Made by a program: the position numbers and the translations under genes. Shown here piece by piece: positions 24,763-33,765 of a DNA stretch of 64,000 bases. Under the pieces are notes generated by a model. The model was not told where the DNA came from. It made no database searches and saw nothing but the letters and a program-made list of their open reading frames with translations. The DNA is taken from NCBI RefSeq assembly GCF_030316765.1, contig NZ_JASZYT010000017.1, positions 1 to 64,000 of the forward strand. The letters run 5' to 3'. Every line of letters starts with the position of its first letter. Within the stretch, counting starts at the first letter, position 1. The stretch comes from Variovorax saccharolyticus. GTDB taxonomy: Bacteria > Pseudomonadota > Gammaproteobacteria > Burkholderiales > Burkholderiaceae_C.

Positions 24763-27069
24763 ATGACCTCGAATTCCCGCGACGGCGAACTTCCCTTCGC
24801 CCGCACGCCGAGCGCCAGCGTGGCCGGCCGGACCCTGGCCGAATCGACCCATGAGTGGCGCAGTCGCGGCACGGCGCTGCGCGCTGACGCGCCCAATGTG
24901 CTCGTGATCATGCTCGACGACGTCGGCTTCGCCCATGCCGACACGGTGGGCGGGCAGATCCACACGCCGACCTTGAGCCGCATCGCCGACACCGGCCTGC
25001 GCTACAACGCCTTTCACACCACCGCCATCTGCTCGGCCACGCGCGCCTCGCTGTTGACCGGGCGCAATCACCACCGGGTCGAATCGGGCACCATCACCGA
25101 GTTCGCGAGCGACTTCGACGGCTACACGGGGGAAATCCCGAGGAGCGCCGCCACCATTCCCGAAGTTCTCAAGCACCACGGCTACCGCACGGCCGCCTTC
25201 GGCAAGTGGCACAACACGCCGGCGCTGCAGACCTCGGCCGCCGGCCCCTTCGACCGCTGGCCCACCGGCTGCGGCTTCGACCATTTCTATGGCTTCATCG
25301 CGGCCGAGACCTCGCAGTACCAGCCGAGCCTGTATCGCAACACGACGCCGATCGAGCCGCCCAAGGACTCGACCTACCACCTGAGCGAGGACCTGGCCGC
25401 GCAGGCCACCGGATGGCTGCGCGAGCAACATGCGCTGGCGCCCGAGAAGCCTTTCTTCATGTATTGGGCCCCCGGCGCGGTGCACGGGCCGCACCAGGTC
25501 TTCGCCGAATGGTCGGACAAGTACAAGGGCCGCTTCGATGGCGGCTGGGACGTCTACCGCGAGCAGGCCTTCGAGCGGCAGAAGGCGATGGGCTGGATTC
25601 CCGCCGACAGCCAGCTCACGCCCCGGCCCGACACGCTGGCCGCCTGGGAAAGCCTGCCGCCGGAAGAGCGCCGCTACCAGGCCCGGCTCATGGAGGTCTA
25701 CGCGGGCTTCCTCGAGCATGCCGACGTGCAGGCCGGCAAGGTCGTCGACGAGCTCGAGCGGCTCGGGCTGCGCGACAACACGCTGATCTTTTATGTCCTG
25801 TCGGACAACGGGGCCTCGGCCGAGGGCGCGGGCGGCACCATCAACGAGATCCTCTCGATCAGCGGCGTGCCGGTCCCGTTCGCCCAGCAGATGAAGATCC
25901 TCGACGAGCAGTACGGCGGCCTCGATGCCTTGGGGGGGCCGCTGATTGCCAACATGTACCACGCGGGCTGGGCCTGGGCTGGCGAGAGCCCGTTCCAGGG
26001 CACCAAGTTGGTGGCCGGCTACTTCGGGGGCACGCGGGTGCCGATGGCGGTGTCGTGGCCCAAGGGCATCACGGCCGATCCGGCGGTGCGTGGCCAGTTC
26101 CATCACGTGAACGACATCGCGCCCACCATCTACGAGCTGATCGGCATCGTGCCGCCGACGTCGGTCCACGGCGTCGCCCAGGATCCGATCGACGGCCTGA
26201 GCCTGGCCTACAGCTTTGCCGATGCCGCGGCGCCGACGCGCAAGGCGCAACAGTATTTCGAGATCTTCGGCAGCCGCGGCATTTACGCGGACGGCTGGAT
26301 GGCCTCGGTGTTCGGCCCGCGCCTGCCCTGGCTGTCGGCCACCGCGGCAGCCTATGCGAACTGGAATCCCGACGAGGACACCTGGTCGCTCTATCGGCTG
26401 GGCAGCGACTATTCGCAAGCCAGCGACCTGGCGGCGCAGCATCCCGAGAAGCTGGCCGAATTGCAGGCGCTGTTCGACGCCGAGGCTCGCGCCAATAACG
26501 TCTATCCGATCGGCGCCGGCCTGGGTCCGCTGCTGAACCCCGCGGCGCGCATCGGCACCGCGCAGACCGAATGGCACTTCACCGCTGACGTGACGCGGCT
26601 GCCCGAATTCTGCGCACCGAACCTGCGCGCACGCGGCAACACGGTGACCGTCGAGCTGACCGTGCCGGCCGCGGGCGAGGGCGTGCTGTACGCGCTCGGC
26701 GGCATGGCCGGCGGCCTTACGCTGTACATGGATGCGGGCCACCTGTATTTCGAATACAACTGCCTCACGGTGATGCGCACGCGGCTCTGCAGCGCCGAGC
26801 CGATTGGGCCTGGCGCGCGCCGCATTGAGCTACAGACCGTGATGGCCGGCCCGGCGCCGGGCGCGCCCGCGAGCTTCGTGATGCGGGTCGACGGGGTCCA
26901 AGTGGCGCGCGGCAGCACGCCGTTCACGGCGCCGCTGTGCTTCACCGCCAGCGAGACCTTCGACGTCGGCATCGACCTCGGGTCGCCGGTCTCGCTGGCC
27001 TACGCCGAGCGCGCGCCATTCCGCTTCAACGGCCGCATCGCGGACGTGCACGTCGTCTGCACGCCATGA
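24763..27069 (+). CDS. arylsulfatase, apparently cytoplasmic
   Basis: A 768-residue sulfatase related to the one at 1076-3547. Metal-site Asp residues are in VLVIMLDDVGFAHAD (52-53) and the modification site is C-S-A-T-R at 90-94 followed by ASLLTGR, so Cys90 should become formylglycine. The usual Pro of C-x-P-x-R is Ala, a variant accepted by FGE in some sulfatases. Later motifs include AAFGKWHNTP and YVLSDNGASAEG. No signal peptide is visible from the ATG at 24763, which has GGAGAC upstream, so hydrolysis would occur inside the cell. The stop overlaps the GMC gene start (ATGA), tying desulfation to alcohol oxidation. Confidence 0.94.
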   Translation: MTSNSRDGELPFARTPSASVAGRTLAESTHEWRSRGTALRADAPNVLVIMLDDVGFAHADTVGGQIHTPTLSRIADTGLRYNAFHTTAICSATRASLLTGRNHHRVESGTITEFASDFDGYTGEIPRSAATIPEVLKHHGYRTAAFGKWHNTPALQTSAAGPFDRWPTGCGFDHFYGFIAAETSQYQPSLYRNTTPIEPPKDSTYHLSEDLAAQATGWLREQHALAPEKPFFMYWAPGAVHGPHQVFAEWSDKYKGRFDGGWDVYREQAFERQKAMGWIPADSQLTPRPDTLAAWESLPPEERRYQARLMEVYAGFLEHADVQAGKVVDELERLGLRDNTLIFYVLSDNGASAEGAGGTINEILSISGVPVPFAQQMKILDEQYGGLDALGGPLIANMYHAGWAWAGESPFQGTKLVAGYFGGTRVPMAVSWPKGITADPAVRGQFHHVNDIAPTIYELIGIVPPTSVHGVAQDPIDGLSLAYSFADAAAPTRKAQQYFEIFGSRGIYADGWMASVFGPRLPWLSATAAAYANWNPDEDTWSLYRLGSDYSQASDLAAQHPEKLAELQALFDAEARANNVYPIGAGLGPLLNPAARIGTAQTEWHFTADVTRLPEFCAPNLRARGNTVTVELTVPAAGEGVLYALGGMAGGLTLYMDAGHLYFEYNCLTVMRTRLCSAEPIGPGARRIELQTVMAGPAPGAPASFVMRVDGVQVARGSTPFTAPLCFTASETFDVGIDLGSPVSLAYAERAPFRFNGRIADVHVVCTP

Positions 27070-28805
27070 CAAGTCTTGCATCCACCTCGTCATCGCCGGT
27101 CCAGATCGATTCGCGCCCGGCAGACTACATCGTGATCGGCGGCGGATCGGCCGGCTGCGTGCTCGCGGCGCGGCTCAGCGAAGACCCCGCGGTGCAGGTT
27201 TGCCTGCTCGAGGCCGGCGCCCCCGACCACAGCGCGCTGATCCATTGCCCGGCCGGGCTGCCGGTCGTGATGCCGTATCCGATCTTCAACTGGGCCTTCA
27301 AGACGCTGCCCAACAAGGGCCTGAACGGCCGCATCGGCTACCAGCCGCGCGGCAAGGCGCTGGGCGGCTCGAGCTCGATCAACGGCATGATGTACATCCG
27401 CGGCGACCGCAGCGACTACGACCGCTGGGCCGCCGCCGGCAATGCGGGCTGGAGCTATGCCGAGGTGCTGCCGTATTTCAGGAAGGCCGAGAACAACGAG
27501 TTCTGGGGCAACTCCGAGTACCACGGTGCCGGCGGCCCGCTCAACGTCGCCGACGTGATGGAGCCCAGCGTCTACGCGCGCGCCTTTGTTGAGGCGGCAG
27601 TGCAGGCCGGCCACCGGCCCAACCCCGACTTCAACGGCGCCTTCCTCGAAGGCGTGGGCCTCACGCAGGTGACGCAGAAGAACGGCGAACGCTGCAGCAC
27701 CGCCAAGGGCTACCTGACGCCGAACCTCTCCCGCCCCAACCTGCGGGTGCTCACCCGCGCCCGCACCACGCGCATCGTGATGGAGGGACGGCGCGCCGTG
27801 GCGGTCGACTATGTCGATGCCCAGGGCGTCGCGCGGCGTGTGACGGCGCGGCGCGAGGTGCTGTTGTCGGCCGGCGCGCTGCAGTCGCCGCAGATCCTCA
27901 TGCTCTCGGGGGTCGGCCCGGCCGACACCCTGCGCAAGCACGGCATCCCCTTGGTGCTCGACGCCCCGGGCGTGGGGCAGAACTTGCAGGACCACATCGA
28001 CCTGGTTCATACCTACGAGGGCGGCGCCTCGCGCGGCCTGATCGGGCTGTCGCTCACGAGCGCTTGGGGGCTGCTCAAGGGCCTGGTGCAGTGGGTCCGG
28101 CATCGCCGCGGCCTGCTGACCACCAACTTCGCGGAAGGCAACGGCTTCCTGCGCACGCGGCCCGAAGAGACCGTGCCCGACCTGCAGGTGGTGTTCGTGG
28201 TCGCGAAGATCATGGACCATGGCCGCAAGATCCTGTTTGGCAACGGCTACTCGGTGCATGCCGGTATGCTGCGCCCGCGATCGCGTGGCAGTGTTTCGAT
28301 CGCGAGTGCCGATCCGATGGCGCCGCCGCTGATCGACACCAACTTCCTGTCCGAGCAGAGCGACGTCGATTGCCTGGTGCGCGGCTTCAAAAGCGTGCGC
28401 CAGATCATGCGGCAGCCCGCGCTGGCGCGCTTCGGCGGCCGCGAATCGAAGAGCTCGGCCTGGGCCCGGACCGATGCCGAGATCGAACAGCTGGTGCGTG
28501 CCAATGCTGATTGCGCCTACCATCCGGTCGGCACCTGCCGCATGGGCAACGGCGCGGACGACGTGGTCGATGCCCAGCTGCGCGTGAAGGGCGTCACGGG
28601 GCTGCGCGTAGTCGATGCGTCGGTGATGCCCGACATCGTCTCGGGCAACACCAACGCGCCGACCGTGATGATTGCCGAGAAGGCGGCAGACATGATCAAG
28701 GCCGCGGCCGAGCTCGCCGCGCGCGGCGATGCCCTGGCCACTCCTGATGGCGAAGCGCCGTCCGCAGTGGACCCGCAAGCGCGACTTTCGGTGGTGGCCG
28801 CATGA
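27066..28805 (+). CDS. GMC-family alcohol oxidoreductase (FAD)
   Basis: A 579-residue GMC flavoprotein. The FAD dinucleotide motif YIVIGGGSAGCVLAARL lies near residues 21-37, the GMC signature around GKALGGSSSINGMMYIRGD, and the active-site His in CAYHPVGTCRMG, with VSGNTNAPTVMIAEKAAD at the C-terminal FAD contact. It resembles choline/alcohol dehydrogenases acting on primary alcohols. The start overlaps the sulfatase stop and its own stop overlaps the aldehyde dehydrogenase start, both by ATGA. The natural reading is oxidation of the alcohol released by the sulfatase to an aldehyde. The exact alcohol is unknown. Confidence 0.93.
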   Translation: MTSLASTSSSPVQIDSRPADYIVIGGGSAGCVLAARLSEDPAVQVCLLEAGAPDHSALIHCPAGLPVVMPYPIFNWAFKTLPNKGLNGRIGYQPRGKALGGSSSINGMMYIRGDRSDYDRWAAAGNAGWSYAEVLPYFRKAENNEFWGNSEYHGAGGPLNVADVMEPSVYARAFVEAAVQAGHRPNPDFNGAFLEGVGLTQVTQKNGERCSTAKGYLTPNLSRPNLRVLTRARTTRIVMEGRRAVAVDYVDAQGVARRVTARREVLLSAGALQSPQILMLSGVGPADTLRKHGIPLVLDAPGVGQNLQDHIDLVHTYEGGASRGLIGLSLTSAWGLLKGLVQWVRHRRGLLTTNFAEGNGFLRTRPEETVPDLQVVFVVAKIMDHGRKILFGNGYSVHAGMLRPRSRGSVSIASADPMAPPLIDTNFLSEQSDVDCLVRGFKSVRQIMRQPALARFGGRESKSSAWARTDAEIEQLVRANADCAYHPVGTCRMGNGADDVVDAQLRVKGVTGLRVVDASVMPDIVSGNTNAPTVMIAEKAADMIKAAAELAARGDALATPDGEAPSAVDPQARLSVVAA

Positions 28806-30301
28806 CGACGGCTCTCCTCTCCAACGCCGCCATCGACGCCCTGCACCGTACGCTGGCGCTGCAAGGCCAGGCCTTCCAGGCGGCGCCCTTTCCCTCGTTG
28901 GCCGATCGCCGACGTGACCTGAAGGCGCTGCGCCTCGCGCTGCAGCGCTGGCAGGATCCACTTGCGCGGGCCATGAGCGAGGACTTCGGCCGTCGCTCGG
29001 AATCCGAATGCAAGATGCTCGACGTGCTCGGGCCGGCGCTGCAGATCGACCATGCGCTGGCCCATCTGCGGCGATGGATGCGCAGCGAGCGGCGCGGCGT
29101 CGACTGGATGTTCCTCGGCAACCGGGCCCGCGTGGTCTACCAGCCCAAGGGGGTGGTCGGCGTGATCGCGGCCTGGAACTTCCCGGTGGTGGAATCGGTC
29201 GGCCCGCTGGTGACCGCGATCGCGGCCGGCAATCGCGTGATGATCAAGATGTCGGAGTTCTCGCCGCGCTGCACCGAGGTGCTGCGCCGTATGCTGGCCG
29301 AGGTCTTCGCCGCGGACCAGGTGGCGGTGTTCGACGGCGGCGTCGAGATCGGCCGGGCCTTCGCGGGCCTGCCGCTCGACCACGTCGTGTTCACCGGGTC
29401 GCCCGCGGTCGGGCGCGAGATCATGCGCGCCGCCTCGGTCAACCTGACGCCGGTCACGCTCGAGCTCGGCGGCAAGTCGCCGGCGATCGTCGGGCGCTCG
29501 GCCGCGATGGGGACCGTGGCGCGCTCGATCGCCCACGGCAAGCTCTTCAACAGCGGACAGGCCTGCGTCGCGCCCGACTATGCGCTGGTACCGCCCGAGC
29601 GCATCGCCGAATTCGTCGCCGCGACGGTGCGCGAGTTCCATCGCATGGTGCCCGACCCGGTGCAGGACCCGCACTACACGAGCATGGCCTCCGAGCGCCA
29701 TGCCGACCGCGTGCGCGAACTGCTGGTCGACGCGGTGGCGAAGGGTGCCAGCGTGACCTCGTGCGGTGCCGGCGACGGCGGCCGGATCATCCCGCTGCAG
29801 ATCGTGACCGGCGTCTCGCCGCAGATGCGGATCATGCAGGAGGAGCTGTTCAACCCGATCCTGCCGGTGCTGGCCTGCGACTCGATCGACGAGGCGGTGG
29901 CCTTCGTGACGGCGCGCCCGCGCCCGCTCGCGCTCTACTATTACGGCAACGACAGCGGCGAGGCTCGGCGCCTCACGCGTGACGTGCCGGCCGGCGGCAT
30001 GACGATCAACGACTGGGCCTGGCACGTGTTCCAGTGCGACCTGCCCTTCGGCGGCAGCGGGAACTCGGGCATGGGCAGCTGGCGTGGACCCGAGGGCTTT
30101 CGCGCGCTGTCGCATGCCAAGTCGGTGTTCACGGTGCGGCGCTGGTTTCCGATCCATCTGTTCCGGCCGCCCTATGGCTCGCACATCCAGCAGCTGATCA
30201 TGAAGCAGTTCCTCGGCCACGGCGCCGCCGGACATGCTGAGCTGACCGCCGGAGCCCCATCGGAACCGCCGCCGGTGCAAAAGCAAGGGCCGGCGCGATG
30301 A
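28802..30301 (+). CDS. NAD(P)-dependent aldehyde dehydrogenase
   Basis: A 499-residue ALDH of the coniferyl-aldehyde/fatty-aldehyde type. Visible motifs are AAWNFPVVESVGPLVTAIAAGN at 123-144, VVFTGSPAVGREIM, the general base Glu221 in TLELGGKSP and catalytic Cys255 in NSGQACVAPDY. The C-terminal region INDWAWHVFQCDLPFGGSGNSGMGSW fits this class, whose members often end with a hydrophobic tail (here HLFRPPYGSHIQQLIMKQFL). It would oxidise the aldehyde made by the GMC enzyme to the carboxylic acid. Coupled by ATGA overlaps to both neighbours. Confidence 0.94.
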   Translation: MTTALLSNAAIDALHRTLALQGQAFQAAPFPSLADRRRDLKALRLALQRWQDPLARAMSEDFGRRSESECKMLDVLGPALQIDHALAHLRRWMRSERRGVDWMFLGNRARVVYQPKGVVGVIAAWNFPVVESVGPLVTAIAAGNRVMIKMSEFSPRCTEVLRRMLAEVFAADQVAVFDGGVEIGRAFAGLPLDHVVFTGSPAVGREIMRAASVNLTPVTLELGGKSPAIVGRSAAMGTVARSIAHGKLFNSGQACVAPDYALVPPERIAEFVAATVREFHRMVPDPVQDPHYTSMASERHADRVRELLVDAVAKGASVTSCGAGDGGRIIPLQIVTGVSPQMRIMQEELFNPILPVLACDSIDEAVAFVTARPRPLALYYYGNDSGEARRLTRDVPAGGMTINDWAWHVFQCDLPFGGSGNSGMGSWRGPEGFRALSHAKSVFTVRRWFPIHLFRPPYGSHIQQLIMKQFLGHGAAGHAELTAGAPSEPPPVQKQGPAR

Positions 30302-31577
30302 GGTCCGTGCCCGACGCGCGTGGCGCGCCATCCTCGTCCACTTCGACGCCGGCGGCCGGCGGCTACGCCTGGGCCGTGTTCGCGCTGACCTTCGGCCTGA
30401 TGCTGTCGGACTACCTGTCGCGCCAGGTGATCGGCGCCGTGTTCCCCTTCCTGCAGTCCGACTGGGGCGTGTCCGATGCGCAGCTCGGCGCGCTGGTCAG
30501 CATCGTCTCGGTGGTGGTGGGCGTGCTCACGCTGCCGCTGTCGCTGCTGGCCGATCGCTGGGGCCGCGTGCGGAGCATCACGGTGATGGCCTTCGTCTGG
30601 TGCCTGGCGACCATCGCGTGCGGCCTGGCTTCCAACTACACGCAGCTGCTGCTGGCGCGCGCGGTCGTCGGCGTCGGCGAGGCGGCCTATGCCGCCGCCG
30701 GCGCCGCCTTGCTGGCCCAGGTGTTCCCGGTGGGCCGGCGGGCGGCGATCCAGGGCGCCTTCCAGTCGGCGGGCCTGTTCGGCTCGGTGCTCGGCGTGGT
30801 CATCGGCGGCGCGGTCGCGAGCCAGTTTGGCTGGCGCACCGCCTTCTTCGTGGTCGGCGCGCCGGGCCTTCTGCTGGCGCTCGCTTATCCCTTCGTGGTG
30901 CGCGACTACGTGGCGCCGCCGCTGGGTGCGAACGGCAGTGCCAAGGCTCCGCTGGCGCAACTGGTGCGGCAGGTGTTCGTCGCCCGCTCGGGCAACCTGA
31001 GCTTCCTGGCCTTCGGGCTGCAGATGGCGATCCCCTCGATCCTGATCGCCTGGATGCCGACCTTCCTGCATCGCTTTTACACTTCGAGCCGCGTCGTGCG
31101 GCCCTGATGGCGGCGCTGGCGGTCCTGGCTGCGGGCCTCGGCGTACTGTTCGGCGGTGGCATCTCGGACCGGCTGAGCCGAGGCCGGCCGCGGCTGCGCG
31201 CGGTGGTTCCGGGCGCCTATGCGGCGATCTGCGGTGCGCTCTTGATGCTCGGCTTTGGCCTGCCGCCCAGTGGCCTCGCACTGGGCCTGGTGCTGGCTGG
31301 CGCGGTGTTCGCGGTGGCCCATGGCGGCTGCGCGGTGGCGATCGTGATGGATGTCACCCACCCGGCGGTGCGGGCCACGGTCACCGCCACCGCGGTGCTC
31401 GGCGCCAGCCTGCTGGGCCTGGCGCCCGGGCCCTTCCTGGTCGGCCTGCTGTCGGACCTGGTCGACCTGAAGACCGCGCTCACGCTCGCGCCGCTGCTCT
31501 CGTTCGGGGCTGCCGCGCTGTTTCTGTTGGCCGCGCGCAGCTACGAGCGCGATGCGGCGCGCTTCGCGCCCGCCTGA
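30298..31577 (+). pseudogene. MFS transporter with a frameshift
   Basis: The first frame (30298-31107) gives about 260 residues of an MFS protein: YAWAVFALTFGLMLSDYLSRQVIGAVFPFL, the A-motif-like LADRWGRVRS, and six to seven membrane segments, up to WMPTFLHRFYT. A different frame then continues the protein with RRAALMAALAVLAAGLGVLFGGGISDRL and five more helices to a stop at 31577. One base seems to be missing near 31080, inside TTTTACACTTC. Together the parts make a normal 12-helix transporter of about 427 residues. Whether this is a real mutation or a sequence error cannot be told. By context it would carry the sulfated substrate or a product. Confidence 0.85.
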
Positions 31578-31584
31578 AGCGCGG

Positions 31585-31611
31585 GACCGGCGAATCCGCT
31601 GCAATGACCTG
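31585..31611 (+). promoter_or_regulatory. GACC box, copy 3, upstream of crotonase gene
   Basis: GACC-GG-CGAAT-CCG-C-T-GCAA-T-GACC keeps every fixed position of the box seen at 16685 and 24672, while the variable positions have changed. It lies 76 bp before the crotonase start, in the only gap over 100 bp inside the beta-oxidation genes. Confidence 0.55.
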
Positions 31612-31686
31612 TGGCGAGAGGAAGCCACTTCTAGCATCCCACCACGCACTTCCGAACCCATCGGACGCCCTGAAAAGAGACAAGAC

Positions 31687-32472
31687 ATGAACGACGACAT
31701 CCTGATCTGCGAAGCCTTCGGCGCCGTTGCGCGCCTGACGCTGAACCGCCCGCGCGCCATGAACGCGATGAACCTCGCGACGCTGGCGCAGCTCGAGCGC
31801 CGACTAGCCGAGTTCGCGGCCAACGACGAGATCCGCGTGCTGGTGCTGACCGGCAACGGCCCGGCCTTCTGCGCCGGCGCGGACCTGAAGGAGGTGCTGG
31901 CCGGCGCCGATCTCGCGCCCGGCGAGGCGGACTTCCTGGACCGCGCCAACCTGGTGTTCGGCCAGCTGCGCGGCTTCCCAAAGCCGGTCATCGCGGCCCT
32001 CAACGGCGTGACCATGGCCGGTGGCCTCGAGCTCGCAATGTGCGCCGACATCGTGGTCGCGGCCGAGAGCGCCACGATCGCCGACGCGCATGCCAACTTC
32101 GGCGTCTACCCGGGCGCGGGCGGTGCCGCCCTCCTGCCGCGGCTGGTGCCGCTCAACATGGCGAGGTACCTGCTGTTCACGGGCAAGTCGCTCACGGCCG
32201 CCGAGATGAAGGCCTGTGGCCTCGTCTGCGAAGTGCATGCCGACGACGCCCTGGCCGAGGCCACGCTCGAACTGGCGCGCCACATCGCCAAGAAGAGCCC
32301 GATCGCGCTGCGACGCATGAAGGAGGTGGCGCGCGCCTCGGCCGACAAGACCGGCGCCGATGCGCTGCTGCACGAGCAGGTGATGCTGCGTCAGCACATG
32401 CGCACGGCCGACTTCCACGAGGGCCTGACGGCGTTCGCCGAGAAGCGGGCACCGAAGTTCACGGGCCGCTGA
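31687..32472 (+). CDS. enoyl-CoA hydratase/isomerase family protein
   Basis: A 261-residue crotonase. It has the oxyanion-hole segment FCAGADLKEV (61-70), the second oxyanion Gly region NGVTMAGGLELAMCADI (106-122) with Glu115 at the place of the first catalytic Glu of enoyl-CoA hydratase, and FGVYPGAGGAALLPRLV. At the place of the second catalytic Glu there appears to be His135 (ADAHANFG), so a simple hydratase activity is not certain. The start is the ATG after AAAGAGAC. It heads the second half of the catabolic operon behind its own GACC box and is 33 bp before the thiolase gene. Confidence 0.92.
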   Translation: MNDDILICEAFGAVARLTLNRPRAMNAMNLATLAQLERRLAEFAANDEIRVLVLTGNGPAFCAGADLKEVLAGADLAPGEADFLDRANLVFGQLRGFPKPVIAALNGVTMAGGLELAMCADIVVAAESATIADAHANFGVYPGAGGAALLPRLVPLNMARYLLFTGKSLTAAEMKACGLVCEVHADDALAEATLELARHIAKKSPIALRRMKEVARASADKTGADALLHEQVMLRQHMRTADFHEGLTAFAEKRAPKFTGR

Positions 32473-32505
32473 GGCGCCCGATCACCCCACAAGGAGACCC
32501 AGAAA

Positions 32506-33747
32506 GTGAACAACATCTACGTGGTGGGCGTCGGCATGACGCCCTTCGGCCGTCTGCTCGAGCGCACGGTCTACGACATGGTTGAGGAGGCGGTGCTGCT
32601 GGCCGTGACCGACGCCGGTTGCACCCTCGGCGACATCGGCTCGGCGTTCTACTCCACCCTGACCAACGGCCAGTTTCAGGGCCAGACCGCGATTCCCGGG
32701 CCGATCGCGATGCGCCGCCTCGGCATCGAGGGCATTCCGGTCTTCAGCGTCGAGAACGCCTGCGCTTCGGGCTCCTCGGCCTTCAACCTCGCAACCATGG
32801 CCCTGCGCGCGGGCAGCTGCGACATCGCGCTCGCGGTCGGAGCCGAGAAGATGAACATCCCCGACAAGGCCAGGATGTTCGGCGCCTTCGACGGTGGCTG
32901 GGACGTCGCCACGGTAGAGCAGAACCGTGCCGCGCTGATGGCGATGGGACAGGCGATCGTGCCGCCGCCCGGCACCATGTCCGAGAAGCCCTACAGCGTC
33001 TTCATGGACGTCTACGCCGCCTTCTGCCGTCAGCACATGCAGGCCTACGGCACGACCCAGCGGCAGATCGCCGCGGTGGCGGCCAAGAACCACCAGCATT
33101 CGGTGCACAACCCGCTGTCGCAGTACCGCGAGCCCTGCAGCATCGAGCAGGTGCTGGCCGCGCCGCCGATCGCCTATCCGCTGACCCTGCCGATGTGCGC
33201 GCCGATCAGCGACGGCGCCGCCGCGGTCGTGCTCTGCAATGCCGAGGGCCTCAAGCGCATGACGGCCGAAGCCCATCGCGCGGTGCGCGTGCTGGCCAGC
33301 GTGGTGCAGACCGGCAGCACGCGCGGCATTGACGAGCCGCACAAGATCGTGGCCCATCTGGGCGCGAAAAAGGCCTATGAGCAGGCCGGCGTCTCGCCCG
33401 CCGACGTCGATGTTGCCGAGGTGCACGACGCCACCGCGATGGGCGAGATCCTCAATGCCGAGTCGCTGATGCTGGTGCCCTTCGGCGAAGCCGGCCCGGC
33501 GGCCGAGCGCGGCGACTTCACGATTGGCGGGCGGATCCCGATCAACCCCTCGGGCGGCCTCGAATCCAAGGGCCATCCGATCGGCGCCACGGGCCTGGGC
33601 CAGCTGCACGAGCTGGTCACGCAGCTGCGCGGCGAGGCCGGCACGCGCCAGGTCGAGGGCGCGCGCATCGCGATCCAGGAGAACGGCGGCGGCCTCTACG
33701 GCATCGAGGAAGCCGTGGTCGCGATCACGATCCTGGCCAAGCAGTAA
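32506..33747 (+). CDS. thiolase-family protein (SCP-x-like acetyl-CoA acyltransferase)
   Basis: A 413-residue thiolase-fold protein starting at GTG with AAGGAGAC upstream. The nucleophile is Cys86 in VENACASGSSAF, and the C-terminal HPIGATGLGQ segment supplies the active-site His; a typical CxG motif near the end is replaced by IQENGGGLYG, as in SCP-2/SCP-x type thiolases. Such enzymes act on branched or steroid-like beta-ketoacyl-CoA rather than straight chains (family knowledge). It would perform the final C-C cleavage of the beta-oxidation cycle encoded by this operon. Confidence 0.92.
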   Translation: MNNIYVVGVGMTPFGRLLERTVYDMVEEAVLLAVTDAGCTLGDIGSAFYSTLTNGQFQGQTAIPGPIAMRRLGIEGIPVFSVENACASGSSAFNLATMALRAGSCDIALAVGAEKMNIPDKARMFGAFDGGWDVATVEQNRAALMAMGQAIVPPPGTMSEKPYSVFMDVYAAFCRQHMQAYGTTQRQIAAVAAKNHQHSVHNPLSQYREPCSIEQVLAAPPIAYPLTLPMCAPISDGAAAVVLCNAEGLKRMTAEAHRAVRVLASVVQTGSTRGIDEPHKIVAHLGAKKAYEQAGVSPADVDVAEVHDATAMGEILNAESLMLVPFGEAGPAAERGDFTIGGRIPINPSGGLESKGHPIGATGLGQLHELVTQLRGEAGTRQVEGARIAIQENGGGLYGIEEAVVAITILAKQ

Positions 33748-33765
33748 CCCACACACGGAGACATC

